Shown: positions 1 through 11,017 of the stretch, piece by piece | How positions within the stretch are numbered: the stretch's first letter is position 1 | Layout: each line of letters starts with the position of its first letter | Assembly: GCF_002157685.2 (NCBI RefSeq) | Contig: NZ_AP026738.1 | Coordinates: forward strand, 124,001-188,000 | Source: Comamonas thiooxydans | Lineage (GTDB): Bacteria > Pseudomonadota > Gammaproteobacteria > Burkholderiales > Burkholderiaceae_C | Reading direction: 5' to 3' | Length of the DNA: 64,000 bases | Program-made: the position numbers and the translations under genes | Notes under the pieces: generated by a model | What the model saw: only the letters and a program-made list of their open reading frames with translations | Told to the model about the DNA's origin: nothing | The model's database searches: none

Positions 1-471
1 TCCCGTGAGACCGTATTGGTTTTCCAGCACCGAGCCCCAGGCTCCGGCCGTACCGTGACCGCCCACCAGCGTGATGGAGCCCGCGACCAGGCCGATCAGC
101 GGATCCAGTCCCAGAACAGTGGCCAAGCTTACGCCCACGATGTTCTGCATGATGATGAAGACGGCAATCACGCCCAGGAAGAGGAACAGCGCCGAGCCGC
201 CCTCACGCAGCTTGGCGAAGTTCGCGCTCAGGCCGATGGACGAGAAGAACACCAGCATGAACGCCGACTGCAGGCCGCCCTCGAAGCTCAGCGCCAGTCC
301 CGTGGTCTGATGCAGCATGAAAATGATGGCCGCCACGACCAGGCCGCCGGAGACGGGCTCGGGAATATTGAAGTCGCGCAGAAAGCGGATATGTCTTGTC
401 ATGAGCTTGCCAAGCATGAGCACAAGCACGGCCATGATGAGGGTGTAGTACGCGCCGAAGGTCACGTTCAT
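1..471 (-). CDS. gltS: Sodium/glutamate symporter, N-terminal part (cut by window edge)
   Basis: Reading the minus strand from the ATG at 471 gives an uninterrupted 157-codon frame that leaves the window at base 1. The protein starts MNVTFGAYYTLIMAVLVLML, a first membrane segment, followed by an RFLRDFNIPEPVSGG-type loop and further hydrophobic segments. Near the truncated end is the stretch GSITLVGGHGTAGAWG, typical of the ESS/GltS family of sodium:glutamate symporters of the inner membrane, where it belongs to the re-entrant loop region. GltS proteins are about 400 residues, so roughly 240 residues lie outside. It points away from metH and shares the 472-890 intergenic region with it. The family call is firm; the substrate is inferred from the family. 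Confidence 0.88.
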   Translation of the reverse strand, partial: MNVTFGAYYTLIMAVLVLMLGKLMTRHIRFLRDFNIPEPVSGGLVVAAIIFMLHQTTGLALSFEGGLQSAFMLVFFSSIGLSANFAKLREGGSALFLFLGVIAVFIIMQNIVGVSLATVLGLDPLIGLVAGSITLVGGHGTAGAWGSVLENQYGLTG

Positions 472-890
472 GAAGATCTCCTGGGTGTTCCATGCGATGG
501 CCGAACGGCCTGCCCGGTCATGGCTGGCAATCGGCTGTGCACGGCTGAGCACATGGACCAGACATTTGCTGTCGATGGTGCCAAAGACTCAAAGATAGGG
601 GCTGTAGGTGCTTGTCCACTCATGGCAGGCGGACCCGTTGGTGCCGGGCAGCCTGAGAGCAGGAAAGCGGTGTGCGCCATTCCTTGCGGATGCGCACCAT
701 GCCACGAATATGCTTGAAATGAGATGGCTGCATTCGTGTTTTGCGAAATTACCTTTTGCCGTGCTCCTGTTTTTGGGATGCGGAAAGTCGAATCTGCTAT
801 AGCCATCCGCAAGCCGCGCGCCTCGGCCGCCAATGGGGCAAAGCGCCTTGAACCCCCGATTGCCCGCCCTCGCCGTAGAATGACGGGCTT
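472..890. other. Gene-free interval between gltS and the metH riboswitch
   Basis: About 420 bases separate the divergent gltS start from the first riboswitch stem. Frames here are short, mutually overlapping and lack family motifs or good ribosome binding sites, so I see no gene. Promoters for both flanking genes must lie here, but I could not assign one with confidence. An AT-richer patch around 715-800 is the likeliest promoter zone for metH. Confidence 0.5.
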
Positions 891-994
891 CACCCCGAGG
901 AGCGCTGCAGCCGGTCATCCCAGAGATGTTTGACCCGTCAGGCTCGGGGTGGCAGATCCGTTTGGCGATCTGCCCGTACCCACAACGGCGCTCA
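889..994 (+). promoter_or_regulatory. SAH riboswitch upstream of metH
   Basis: The segment contains the conserved SAH-aptamer core CGAGGAGCGCTGC (896-908) and, downstream, CAGGCTCGG. Stem P1 pairs 891-899 (CACCCCGAG) with 943-951 (CTCGGGGTG). An internal stem pairs GGTCA 913-917 with TGACC 931-935. P4 pairs GGCAGATC 951-958 with GATCTGCC 967-974. The diagnostic pseudoknot pairs GAGCGC 900-905 with GCGCTC 988-993. SAH riboswitches are known from proteobacteria, where they raise expression of genes that clear or recycle S-adenosylhomocysteine (ahcY, metH). The position directly before metH fits. All helices were read by eye; the match to the published consensus is unusually complete. Confidence 0.95.
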
Positions 995-1036
995 CCTGTT
1001 TTCGATTCTGTTTCTGGTTTTCACACAGGTGAGCTG
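991..1036 (+). promoter_or_regulatory. Expression platform: SD-sequestering hairpin of the SAH switch
   Basis: CTCACCTG at 991-998 is perfectly complementary to CAGGTGAG at 1026-1033, which holds the ribosome binding site of metH (AGGTGAG, 4-10 bases before the ATG at 1037). The first three bases of the blocking arm (991-993) are also the last bases of the aptamer pseudoknot. The two pairings are mutually exclusive. Ligand binding that locks the pseudoknot should free the ribosome site, so the design predicts a translational ON switch. Confidence 0.85.
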
Positions 1037-3796
<2,760 letters not shown>

Positions 3797-3825
3797 ACCA
3801 GCTTCGAGATCGCACTTCGCAAATG

Positions 3826-3855
3826 AAAAAAGCCAGGGTCGACCCTGGCTTTTTT
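3826..3855. terminator. Bidirectional rho-independent terminator, metH / gntR
   Basis: A perfect inverted repeat: AAAAAAGCCAGGGTC (3826-3840) is followed immediately by its complement GACCCTGGCTTTTTT (3841-3855). The GC stem is flanked by A6 and T6, so it can terminate both the rightward metH transcript and the leftward dctA-gntR transcript ending at 3872. Confidence 0.93.
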
Positions 3856-3871
3856 GCTTGTTGCGCGGTGC

Positions 3872-4564
3872 TCAGAGGCGCTGCTTGAGCACGGGAGCGA
3901 GCGTGGCACGCAGGCGGTCGCCAGGTACTTCGGTCTCAGTCGCACGGATTTCCAGCGAGCGCTCCACCATGCCTATATGTTCCAGCAGCAGCGCCTTGGC
4001 ACCATCGGTGTCGCCGCGTTCCAGGGCGGCCACGATGCGCTCGTGCTCGGCGCAGGACTGGCTGGCGCTGTGCGTGGACTGATAGAGCGTGGCGGCCAGG
4101 GTGGTGCGCGCTGTCAGATCGCGCAGCGTGTCGGCCAGCAACCGGTGACCCATCTGCTCGGCCAGGCAGACATGGAAATCCGCTAGCAGGAAGGCGCGCG
4201 TGGCACTGTCCGCCCCGGCAATGGCTTTCTGCTCCTGGGCGATATGGCGGCGCAGCCTGGTGATGACGCGCTGCAGCGGCTTGCCGGCCTCCTGCAATAT
4301 GCCGGTCTCGATGATCCGCCGGGCAGAGAATGCATCCATGGCCTCGGCAGCCGAGGGCTGGACCACGTACCAGCCCCTGCGGGCCTGGACCTGGACAAAG
4401 CCGCGGGCCTGCAGTTGCATCAGCGCTTCTCGCACCACGGTGCGGCTGACGTCGAAGTTGTTGGCCAGCTCCTGCTCTCCCAGTCGTTCGCCGGGGGCCA
4501 GTTTCTGGGCCAGGATGGCTTCGACGACGCGTTCCGCGATGTGTTGTGGAGAGGCAGGAGTCAT
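3872..4564 (-). CDS. GntR-family transcriptional regulator (FadR/FCD type), likely dctA regulator
   Basis: A 230-residue DNA-binding regulator. Residues 1-70 form the winged helix of GntR proteins, with SRTVVREALMQLQARGFV as recognition helix and wing. Residues about 80-210 form the all-helical FCD effector domain, with RRIIETGILQEA and the histidine-bearing ADFHVCLAE and CAEHERIVAAL segments that usually bind metal and a carboxylate ligand. It lies 8 bases downstream of the dicarboxylate carrier on the same strand and probably shares its transcript. A 34-base palindrome before the carrier gene has FCD-type half sites, so the regulator most likely represses that operon and itself. The effector (probably a C4 dicarboxylate) is inferred. 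Confidence 0.9.
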   Translation of the reverse strand: MTPASPQHIAERVVEAILAQKLAPGERLGEQELANNFDVSRTVVREALMQLQARGFVQVQARRGWYVVQPSAAEAMDAFSARRIIETGILQEAGKPLQRVITRLRRHIAQEQKAIAGADSATRAFLLADFHVCLAEQMGHRLLADTLRDLTARTTLAATLYQSTHSASQSCAEHERIVAALERGDTDGAKALLLEHIGMVERSLEIRATETEVPGDRLRATLAPVLKQRL

Positions 4565-4572
4565 TGCTGGCT

Positions 4573-5913
4573 TTAATGGCTGGACTGAGGGATGGGGACT
4601 ACGACAGGCGGCACGATAGCAGATGCATGGTCTTCTTCTTCGGTCAGTGGCTCGGCCTTGCCGTCAAGTACCGCATGGGCACGTTCGCGGTCGATGTCGC
4701 CTTCCCAGGCTGCAATCGCCACAGTGGCCACGCAGTTGCCGATCAGATTGCCCAGAGCGCGTGCAATGCCCATGAACCAGTCCACCGACAGCACCAGCAC
4801 CAGGCCGATCGCAGGGATGGCGGGGATGGCATGCAGGGTGGCGGCCAGCACCACGATGGCCGAGCCCGGTACGCCGTGCGCGCCCTTGGAGGTCACCAGC
4901 GCGATGGCCAGAATGGTCAGCAGGTCGGACATGCTGATCGGGGTGTTGGTGGCCTGGGCGATGAAGACCGCTGCCAGTGTGATGTAGATGGAGAATGCGT
5001 CCAGGTTGAAGGAGTAGCCGGTGGGAATCACCAGGCCCACGGTGGAGTCGCGCACACCCATGTTGCGCAGCTTGGCCATGATCTGGGGCAGCACGCTGTC
5101 GGAGGAGGTGGTCGCGAAGACGATGGTCAGTTCCTCGCGCAGATAGCGCAGCAGCTTGATCAGGCTGAAGCCCGACAGACGCATCACCAGGCCCAGCACC
5201 ACGAACACGAAGAGCAGCACCGAGACGTAGAACAGCGCCACCAGCATGCCCAGCTGCTTGAGCGAGCCTATGCCGTACTGGCCCACGGTGAAGGAGATGG
5301 CGCCCAGCACGCCCAGAGGTGCCAGCTTGATGATGATGCCCATGACCTTGAACAGGGCCATGGACAAGGTGTCCACCAGTTCGGAAACAGGCTTGCCGCG
5401 CTCGCCCAGCATGGTCAGCGCGCAGCCGAACAGCACGGCGAACAGCAGCACCTGCAGGACGTCGCCCTTGGCGAAGGCTTCCACCACGGTGGTGGGAATG
5501 AGCTTCATCAGGAAGTCCACCGTGCCGCCGCTGGTCAGCTTGTCGGCATTGCTGGCATAGGCTGCCATGGCCGAGGCGTCGAGCTTGCTGGTGTCCACGT
5601 TCATGCCAACGCCGGGTTCGAAGACAAAGGCCAGCACCAGACCCAGGCCCAGGGCGATGGTGGTCAGCACCTCGAAATAGATCAGGGCCTTGACGCCCAC
5701 GCGGCCTACGCGCTTGAGGTCGCCTGCACCGGCAATGCCGTGCACGACAACGCAGAACACCAGTATGGGGATGATCATCTTGATGAGCTTGATGAAGCCA
5801 TCGCCCAGGGGTTTGAGTTTCACGGCCCATTCAGGGGCCAGTAGTCCGGCGAGCACACCCAGTATGAGTGCGATCACCACCTGTCCGAACAGTGATCTGA
5901 CAAAGCGGCGCAT
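4573..5913 (-). CDS. dctA: C4-dicarboxylate:cation symporter, DAACS family
   Basis: Inner-membrane carrier for succinate, fumarate, malate and related acids. The 446-residue product from the ATG at 5913 begins MRRFVRSLFGQVVIALILG, the usual DctA start. It carries the family signatures KMIIPILVFCVVVHGIAG, the serine-rich TTSSDSVLPQIM hairpin, SFNLDAFSIYITLAAVFIAQ and the second hairpin LVTSKGAHGVPGSAI. Eight membrane helices plus two re-entrant loops are expected and the length matches DctA (about 430-450). The longer start at 5967 would place the operator palindrome inside the coding region, so I prefer 5913. The conserved NxDG motif reads NLDAF here, a deviation that may alter specificity. 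The GntR gene follows in the same direction. Confidence 0.93.
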   Translation of the reverse strand: MRRFVRSLFGQVVIALILGVLAGLLAPEWAVKLKPLGDGFIKLIKMIIPILVFCVVVHGIAGAGDLKRVGRVGVKALIYFEVLTTIALGLGLVLAFVFEPGVGMNVDTSKLDASAMAAYASNADKLTSGGTVDFLMKLIPTTVVEAFAKGDVLQVLLFAVLFGCALTMLGERGKPVSELVDTLSMALFKVMGIIIKLAPLGVLGAISFTVGQYGIGSLKQLGMLVALFYVSVLLFVFVVLGLVMRLSGFSLIKLLRYLREELTIVFATTSSDSVLPQIMAKLRNMGVRDSTVGLVIPTGYSFNLDAFSIYITLAAVFIAQATNTPISMSDLLTILAIALVTSKGAHGVPGSAIVVLAATLHAIPAIPAIGLVLVLSVDWFMGIARALGNLIGNCVATVAIAAWEGDIDRERAHAVLDGKAEPLTEEEDHASAIVPPVVVPIPQSSH

Positions 5914-5938
5914 AGTCGTCTTTCGCAAGTTGTGGAAT

Positions 5939-5972
5939 CTTGTATGCAAGTTGTCTGCAACTTGCATACAAG
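5939..5972. promoter_or_regulatory. Palindromic operator before dctA (GntR/FCD type)
   Basis: A perfect 15-bp inverted repeat around the spacer TCTG: CTTGTATGCAAGTTG (5939-5953) and CAACTTGCATACAAG (5958-5972). Each arm contains a TTGTATGCAA unit, close to the TNGTNNNACNA-type site of FCD GntR regulators. It lies 26 bases upstream of the dctA start, where a bound repressor would block transcription. No T-run follows in either direction, which argues against a terminator. Confidence 0.75.
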
Positions 5973-6158
5973 AATGTAGGCAAGCGAAAGGCGTGCCAGC
6001 AGAGGGTATTCCTGCAGATTTGTGTAAATTAGGGGAGGATCAGCCCTGACTTTCACGTATGAAATGAAGCGGCGTTCCGCCTTGGTGCGACAGGAGGCGC
6101 CAGTGTGCACGCGCGTGGTGCGCGGGCGTTCGGCATGCCCAAAGCCAGGGCATGGCGC

Positions 6159-7604
6159 TTACAGCAGCGGGCTCAGGGCGCCCAGCAGGTTGTCCCAGAT
6201 GCGCTTCCACCAGGGTGCCGAATGCACCTGTGCCAGCGTCACCACATCGGATTCGTGCAGATAGCTCTGTTGCCGATGCCGGATGGCCTCGGTGATAGCT
6301 TCGTCGTGCAGCAATACATTGTTTTCGAAGTTCAGGTCAAAGCTGCGCAGATCCAGATTCGTGGAGCCGATCAGGCTGACCGATCCGTCCAGACACAGGG
6401 TCTTGGCATGCAGCAGGCCGGGGCGGAATTCGTGGATATGGACGCCGGCGCTCAGCAGCCGCCAGTAATGGCTGCGGCTGACGGCACCGACGATCCATGA
6501 GTCATTGCGGGCGGGCAGGATCAGCGTGACCTGCACCTGGCGCAGCGCGGCGGCGCACAAGGCATCGAGCACCGTGCTGTCGGGCACGAAGTAGGGGGTG
6601 GAGATCACGACCTCGCGCTGAGCACAGGCCAGTAGGCTGGCAACCAACTGGGGTGTTGAGCGTGCTCTTTCCGTCGGCCCTTCGGCAATCGCAACGGCAT
6701 GGAAGCCGTCGGCGGCAGCGCCGGCCTCGGCCTCGATAGCCGGTGGTGCAAGGCTCGCATCGGACTGCGCCCAGTCGCTGGCAAAAGCCTGCTGCATCTG
6801 CATGACCACGGGGCCCTGCAGGCGCAGCATGATGTCCACCCAGGGGGCATAGCGTGCCTTGATGTGAAAGCCCTCGTCGGCGCAGTTCTGGCTGCCGCAA
6901 TAGTTGATCCTGCCGTCTATGAGCGTGATCTTGCGGTGGTTGCGCAGGTCGATGCGGCTGGTCAGCATGACCTTGAACAGATTGCTGATGGGCAGGGCAA
7001 CCGCCAGGTGCACGCCGGCCTGCCGCATCTGCTGCCACAGTGGCGAGCGCGTCAGGGCACGCGATCCCAGTCCGTCGACCATGGCCCGGCAGGTTACGCC
7101 GCGCTGCGCGGCACGCATCAGGGCATGGGCCACATCGGTGCCGGTCCCGTCGTCCAGCCAGATGTAGTACAGCACGTTGATCTCGTGGCGTGCGGCATCC
7201 ATGTCGGCCAGCATCTGCGCACGGGCATGTGCGCCATCGCGCATCAGCTCGGCCTTATGGCCGGGCAGCGGTACAAAGCCGTTGATGGACGAGGCATAGC
7301 GGAAGGCCGGCAGCCATTGATCGGGAATGGCGGGCCGTGCCTGCGGCATGGAGCCGGGTGCGGGCGCAAGGGCGCTGCCCTGGGTCTGGCAGAACTCGCG
7401 CACATTGAGTCTTCTGCGGCCTGGTACACGGCCCAGGGCTACTTCCCCAAACAGGTAGTACAGCAGGCAGCTCACATAGGGCAGCAGCACGATGACCATG
7501 AGCCAGGCCAGCCGCACATCGGGCCGCATGTCTCTGCGCAGCAGGATGCGCAGGCCGAAGCCGGCAATCAGCAATACATGAAGAGTCAGCAGCAGCCAGG
7601 TCAT
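6159..7604 (-). CDS. cls: Cardiolipin synthase (phospholipase D family)
   Basis: Condenses phosphatidyl donors with phosphatidylglycerol to make cardiolipin at the inner membrane. The 481-residue protein has two N-terminal hydrophobic segments (about 1-20 and 32-52) ending in LPYVSCLLYYLFGEVALGR, typical of bacterial Cls. Two PLD catalytic motifs follow: HRKITLID with downstream GSQN, and HAKTLCLD with GSTNLDLRSF. Both HxKx4D triads are intact. Length matches ClsA-type enzymes (about 480). It is convergent with nothing and divergent from the ammonium transporter gene, with a 209-base gap. No partner gene suggests a dedicated role. Confidence 0.93.
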   Translation of the reverse strand: MTWLLLTLHVLLIAGFGLRILLRRDMRPDVRLAWLMVIVLLPYVSCLLYYLFGEVALGRVPGRRRLNVREFCQTQGSALAPAPGSMPQARPAIPDQWLPAFRYASSINGFVPLPGHKAELMRDGAHARAQMLADMDAARHEINVLYYIWLDDGTGTDVAHALMRAAQRGVTCRAMVDGLGSRALTRSPLWQQMRQAGVHLAVALPISNLFKVMLTSRIDLRNHRKITLIDGRINYCGSQNCADEGFHIKARYAPWVDIMLRLQGPVVMQMQQAFASDWAQSDASLAPPAIEAEAGAAADGFHAVAIAEGPTERARSTPQLVASLLACAQREVVISTPYFVPDSTVLDALCAAALRQVQVTLILPARNDSWIVGAVSRSHYWRLLSAGVHIHEFRPGLLHAKTLCLDGSVSLIGSTNLDLRSFDLNFENNVLLHDEAITEAIRHRQQSYLHESDVVTLAQVHSAPWWKRIWDNLLGALSPLL

Positions 7605-7813
7605 GAATCAGTGCGGCAACGATGGATCTTGTCGAGCATAACGGGCTCTGCTCCAAGCACAAGCTGCAAGCCGTGATTCATAGGCAGCGAGCTTGAACTC
7701 ATTGATGAGAAGGCGCGGCCTGCTATCAGTAGTGCAGCGACAGAAGACCGGCATGGCTCTGGCATGGAACCTGCTTCCTTTTTTTGTCAAAGCAAACAAG
7801 CAGGGGGGAGTGC

Positions 7814-9046
7814 ATGGAAATGGTGCCATTGACTGCCATCGACAAGGCAGATACCGGGTGGGTCATGGTTGCGTCGGCGCTGGTCCTGCTGATGACCTTG
7901 CCGGGCATCGCCCTGTTCTATGCGGGGCTGGTGCGGCGCAAGAATGTGGTCAACACCATGGTGGCCGTGTTCGCGGTGGCCTGTGTGGTGACCCTGACCT
8001 GGTTCGGTCTGGGCTACTCGCTCGCATTCACCGCCGATTCCCCCTGGCTCGGCAATCTGGGGCGCGCCTGGTTTGCATCCTTGCACCTTGATGGCCGGCG
8101 CAGCGTGATCTCGGTCAGCCACCTGGCGCCGCATCTGCCCGAAGCGGCCTATGCCCTGTTCCAGGCCGCATTCGCCATCATCACCACCTCGCTGATCGTG
8201 GGGGCCGTGGTAGAGCGCATGAGCTTTGCGGCTCTGCTGGTGTTTGCCGCGCTGTGGAGCGTGGTGGTCTATGCGCCCGTGGCCCACTGGGTGTGGGAGA
8301 GCGGGGGCTGGCTGAACCAGCTGGGCGCACTGGACTTTGCCGGCGGTGCCGTGGTGCATGTGAATGCGGGCGTGGCGGCACTGGTCTGTGCCTTCATGAT
8401 GGGGCGCAGGCGCGGTTACGGAACCGAGCCATTCGAGCCGCACAGCCTGGGCTGGACGGCCATGGGCACGGCCTTGCTGCTGTTCGGCTGGTTCGGCTTC
8501 AACGCCGGATCGGCCCTGTCCGCCGATGGGCGCGCAGCGCTGGCCTTTGTGGTCACGCTCGTGGCGGCTGCGGCCGCCGGTCTGGCATGGATGGTGGTGG
8601 AGTGGCTGGTGCGCGGCGCTCCGACCTTGCTGGGCCTGCTCTCGGGCATGGTGGGCGGACTGGTGGCTATCACACCGGCCGCGGGCTTTGTGCAGGTGGG
8701 CAGTGCGGTGTGGATAGGCCTGATTGCGGGCGCCGTCTGTTTCTGGGGCGCAACCTGGCTCAAGCGCCGGCTGGGAGCCGACGACTCGCTCGATGTGTTC
8801 GGCGTGCATGGCGTGGGCGGCATTGCCGGCTCCATCCTCACGGCGGTGTTTGCCGATCCCCTGATCGCGGGCACGAGTGCCACGGTGCTGAATCAGCTGA
8901 TTGCGGTGGCGGCGGTGGCTGTCTACAGCGGCGCTGCCACGGCCGGGGTGCTGGTGCTGATCCGTCTGCTGATGCCGTTGCGGGTGGATGCCGTGCAGGA
9001 AATGGAAGGCCTGGATATCAGCCTGCATCTGGAGCGTCAGCACTAG
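7814..9046 (+). CDS. amt: Ammonium transporter, Amt family
   Basis: Inner-membrane channel for ammonium. I choose the ATG at 7814 after the strong site CAGGGGGGAG (7801-7810), giving 410 residues. Eleven helices are expected, starting at DTGWVMVASALVLLMTLPG. The binding-site aspartate and first pore histidine lie in LDFAGGAVVHVNAG, and the second pore histidine in FGVHGVGGIAGS, so the twin-histidine conduit is intact. There is no cleavable signal peptide. The usual partner glnK is not adjacent; the next gene is a small unknown ORF. The C-terminal tail after the last helix is short (about 25 residues) and lacks the long GlnK-binding helix seen in some relatives. Confidence 0.93.
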   Translation: MEMVPLTAIDKADTGWVMVASALVLLMTLPGIALFYAGLVRRKNVVNTMVAVFAVACVVTLTWFGLGYSLAFTADSPWLGNLGRAWFASLHLDGRRSVISVSHLAPHLPEAAYALFQAAFAIITTSLIVGAVVERMSFAALLVFAALWSVVVYAPVAHWVWESGGWLNQLGALDFAGGAVVHVNAGVAALVCAFMMGRRRGYGTEPFEPHSLGWTAMGTALLLFGWFGFNAGSALSADGRAALAFVVTLVAAAAAGLAWMVVEWLVRGAPTLLGLLSGMVGGLVAITPAAGFVQVGSAVWIGLIAGAVCFWGATWLKRRLGADDSLDVFGVHGVGGIAGSILTAVFADPLIAGTSATVLNQLIAVAAVAVYSGAATAGVLVLIRLLMPLRVDAVQEMEGLDISLHLERQH

Positions 9047-9072
9047 TGATCCATCAAAGACAGGAGCGGTGT

Positions 9073-9393
9073 ATGGAGGACAGCGAGCGAGTGGCGGTGG
9101 CCGCACATCTGCATGTGGTGTTGCGCCGCAAGACGGGCCGGGTGACCGATACCGAATGGATGGCCTGCAATCAGGCCTATGCACAGGCCATGGCGGCTTT
9201 TGCGCTGGAGCATGCACGAGAGCAACAGGATGAGGAGCTGGCGCGCCTGGCCCGGCGTCTGCAGGACAGCTGGAGCGGCGACATGCCCCGGCATGCAGCG
9301 CCTGCCGAGACCGCTCAGAGCGATGGCTCCGTCACCGCCAAGGCCGCCGAGATACTGCGCACCTCGGCACGCTATATCGGCGGGCTGCGCTGA
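9073..9393 (+). CDS. Small protein of unknown function downstream of amt
   Basis: A 106-residue frame starting at the ATG at 9073, preceded by GACAGGAGCGG, 26 bases after the amt stop and likely in the same transcript. The sequence (EDSERVAVAAHLHVVLRRKT at the start) is helical and soluble, with no membrane segment, signal peptide or metal motif. The first 35 residues, including a TDTEWMA element, look like a compact fold; the tail (SGDMPRHAAPAETAQSDGS) is disordered before a final helix. I do not recognise the family. Coding is supported by the ribosome site, position and third-base GC pattern only. Confidence 0.6.
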   Translation: MEDSERVAVAAHLHVVLRRKTGRVTDTEWMACNQAYAQAMAAFALEHAREQQDEELARLARRLQDSWSGDMPRHAAPAETAQSDGSVTAKAAEILRTSARYIGGLR

Positions 9394-9507
9394 GGCACAA
9401 GCCGGATCCGAGGCCGGGACGGCCTGGCGCCACGGATCACAATGCCTGTGACCCGTGACGGTCCGCTGCAGCACGCCGGCGCAGGCTGTGTCGGCAACAA
9501 GCCTGGC

Positions 9508-10896
9508 CTATTGCTTTTTCAGCTCGGCAATATAGGCATCGCGGGCCTTCACGCCATCGGCCGTGAAGTCGGTGAACACGCCGTCAATGCCCAGGCGGTA
9601 GTAAGCCAGGTATTCCTGCAGCGGGTAGCCCTTGAAGATGCCCGCGAGCCGGCTGGCCTCGCTGCGGAAGGTGAAGCTGTGCACCACCAGACCGGCCTTG
9701 TGCGCATTGGCGATCAGGCCGGTGTCCTTGAGCGTGTTGACGTCCTTGAGGCCCGCTCCGTCCTTGTAGGGAGCGACGGAATGGGCCAGCACCTGGGGCT
9801 TCCAGGGGCCGATGCCGTCGGCATAGGTCTTGATCTCGGCCAGGCCTGCCGGCGTCTGCATGACCGCGAAGGTGCGCGCATCGCCTGCCAGCGTCCAGCT
9901 ATAGGGGCGGCCGCTGATGAAGGTCCATTCGTCGGCGGTGATATAGCCTACGGAGCCGTCCCTGAAGTTGTAGTCGTTGCCATCGATCAGCTGCACCCCC
10001 TTGGCCCGCATGCCCACCTTGCGCAGATACTTCAGGCTGTCGGGGTCGAAGCTCTGGATGTAGATGGGCGCTTCCTTGCGGTTGAGATTGTTCCTGTCCA
10101 GCAGCGCCATCACGGCGTCTTCGAAGGGGTGCTCACCCGTTCCGCAGCTGTTGGCAATGGCTTGCTGGTTGTTCCAGTAAGGGTTCTTGGTCTCGGCGTA
10201 GACGGCAATCGTGCGGCCTGCCGCCTTGCCCTTGGCGAGTGCGATATCGATCACATCCTGTGCGCTGATCAGTGGCAGCTTGCCATTCCATTCGCTGGGG
10301 CGATCGGCGCGGTTGTCCAGCGTGGTGCCGCCAAACAGCGTGCGCAGCTCATGCAGGCTGAAGTCCGAGATGGACCAGTCGCCGGTGTGGTCCTCGCCGT
10401 CGACCACCAGAGCCTGCAGCACCGACTTCTGATTGTTTGGGTCGATGCGGTCGCTCAGGTATTGCGCGGGGCCGTTGGCGGCAATGGCCGGGTACTTGAC
10501 GTTGACCAGCACGCCGGGCGTGTTGCGCTTGCGGCCCGCCACATAGGCATTGATCTTGGCGACCTCGGTGACATTGGTGCTGTCGCTGAGCCAGGCGTTG
10601 TGGCGTGCCACCAGCTGGCAGTCGCGGCTCAGGTGCATGTCCAGCTCGATCATGTCGGCACCGGCATCGATGGCTTTCTCATACGCCATCTGTGTCTGCT
10701 CGGGGTACAGCCCCGAATAGCCGCGGTGGGCGATGACCTGGGGCTGCTTGCCGTCCAGCGTCAGAAACTGCGGCGCAGGCGCAGGCGCAGGCGCAGGTGT
10801 CGGGCCGTCTCCGCCACCACAGGCGCTCAGGGCAAGGGCGGCAAGCAAGGTCAGAGCAAAGACGGGGTGGCGGGTATGGGACATGGGTTCGGGCAT
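9508..10896 (-). CDS. glpQ: Glycerophosphodiester phosphodiesterase, lipoprotein
   Basis: Hydrolyses deacylated phospholipids (glycerophosphodiesters) to glycerol-3-phosphate and an alcohol. Starting from MPEPMSHTRH, the N-terminus has a signal peptide ending in the lipobox LSAC followed by GGGDG, so the protein is probably a membrane-anchored lipoprotein. An Ala-Pro repeat (six-base GCAGGC-type repeat at 10774-10797) forms a linker. The catalytic GDPD barrel begins IAHRGYSGLYPEQT, then MIELDMHLSRD and LVARHNAWL, giving the two catalytic histidines and the metal-binding Glu/Asp. The long barrel insertion and length (about 460) match periplasmic GlpQ-type enzymes. Start is uncertain: 10914 and 10884 are in-frame alternatives. 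Confidence 0.9.
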   Translation of the reverse strand: MPEPMSHTRHPVFALTLLAALALSACGGGDGPTPAPAPAPAPQFLTLDGKQPQVIAHRGYSGLYPEQTQMAYEKAIDAGADMIELDMHLSRDCQLVARHNAWLSDSTNVTEVAKINAYVAGRKRNTPGVLVNVKYPAIAANGPAQYLSDRIDPNNQKSVLQALVVDGEDHTGDWSISDFSLHELRTLFGGTTLDNRADRPSEWNGKLPLISAQDVIDIALAKGKAAGRTIAVYAETKNPYWNNQQAIANSCGTGEHPFEDAVMALLDRNNLNRKEAPIYIQSFDPDSLKYLRKVGMRAKGVQLIDGNDYNFRDGSVGYITADEWTFISGRPYSWTLAGDARTFAVMQTPAGLAEIKTYADGIGPWKPQVLAHSVAPYKDGAGLKDVNTLKDTGLIANAHKAGLVVHSFTFRSEASRLAGIFKGYPLQEYLAYYRLGIDGVFTDFTADGVKARDAYIAELKKQ

Positions 10897-10975
10897 GGAT
10901 GGAGATCGCCTCATGCTTGCGGTTGTTGATGACGGCTGTGTGACCGTGCCCTCAGAGCGTGTTCATGCTCCGAAG

Positions 10976-11004
10976 CACAAGGCTGCCGGGGCGGCAGCCC
11001 TGTG
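10976..11004. terminator. GC-rich hairpin after trpB
   Basis: CACAAGGCTGCC and GGCAGCCCTGTG pair around a GGGGC loop with one mismatch. It sits 13 bases beyond the trpB stop on the minus strand. No clear U-tract follows, so it is a weak terminator candidate or an RNA-stabilising stem. Confidence 0.45.
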
Positions 11005-11017
11005 CGGGATGCGGCAG

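Noticed and set aside
926..1036. Longer N-terminus for MetH starting at 926
   Set aside because: It lies inside the SAH aptamer and its expression platform; the ATG at 1037 has a proper ribosome site that the switch controls.
4546..5844. 432-codon rightward frame across dctA
   Set aside because: His/Gln-rich sequence without motifs; the leftward frame is a full DctA carrier.
5939..5972. Palindrome before dctA read as a terminator
   Set aside because: No T-run on either side and a position directly before a start codon; operator is the better reading.
10774..10797. GCAGGC hexamer repeat as a possible CRISPR or regulatory repeat
   Set aside because: It encodes the Ala-Pro linker of the glycerophosphodiesterase, with no spacers.
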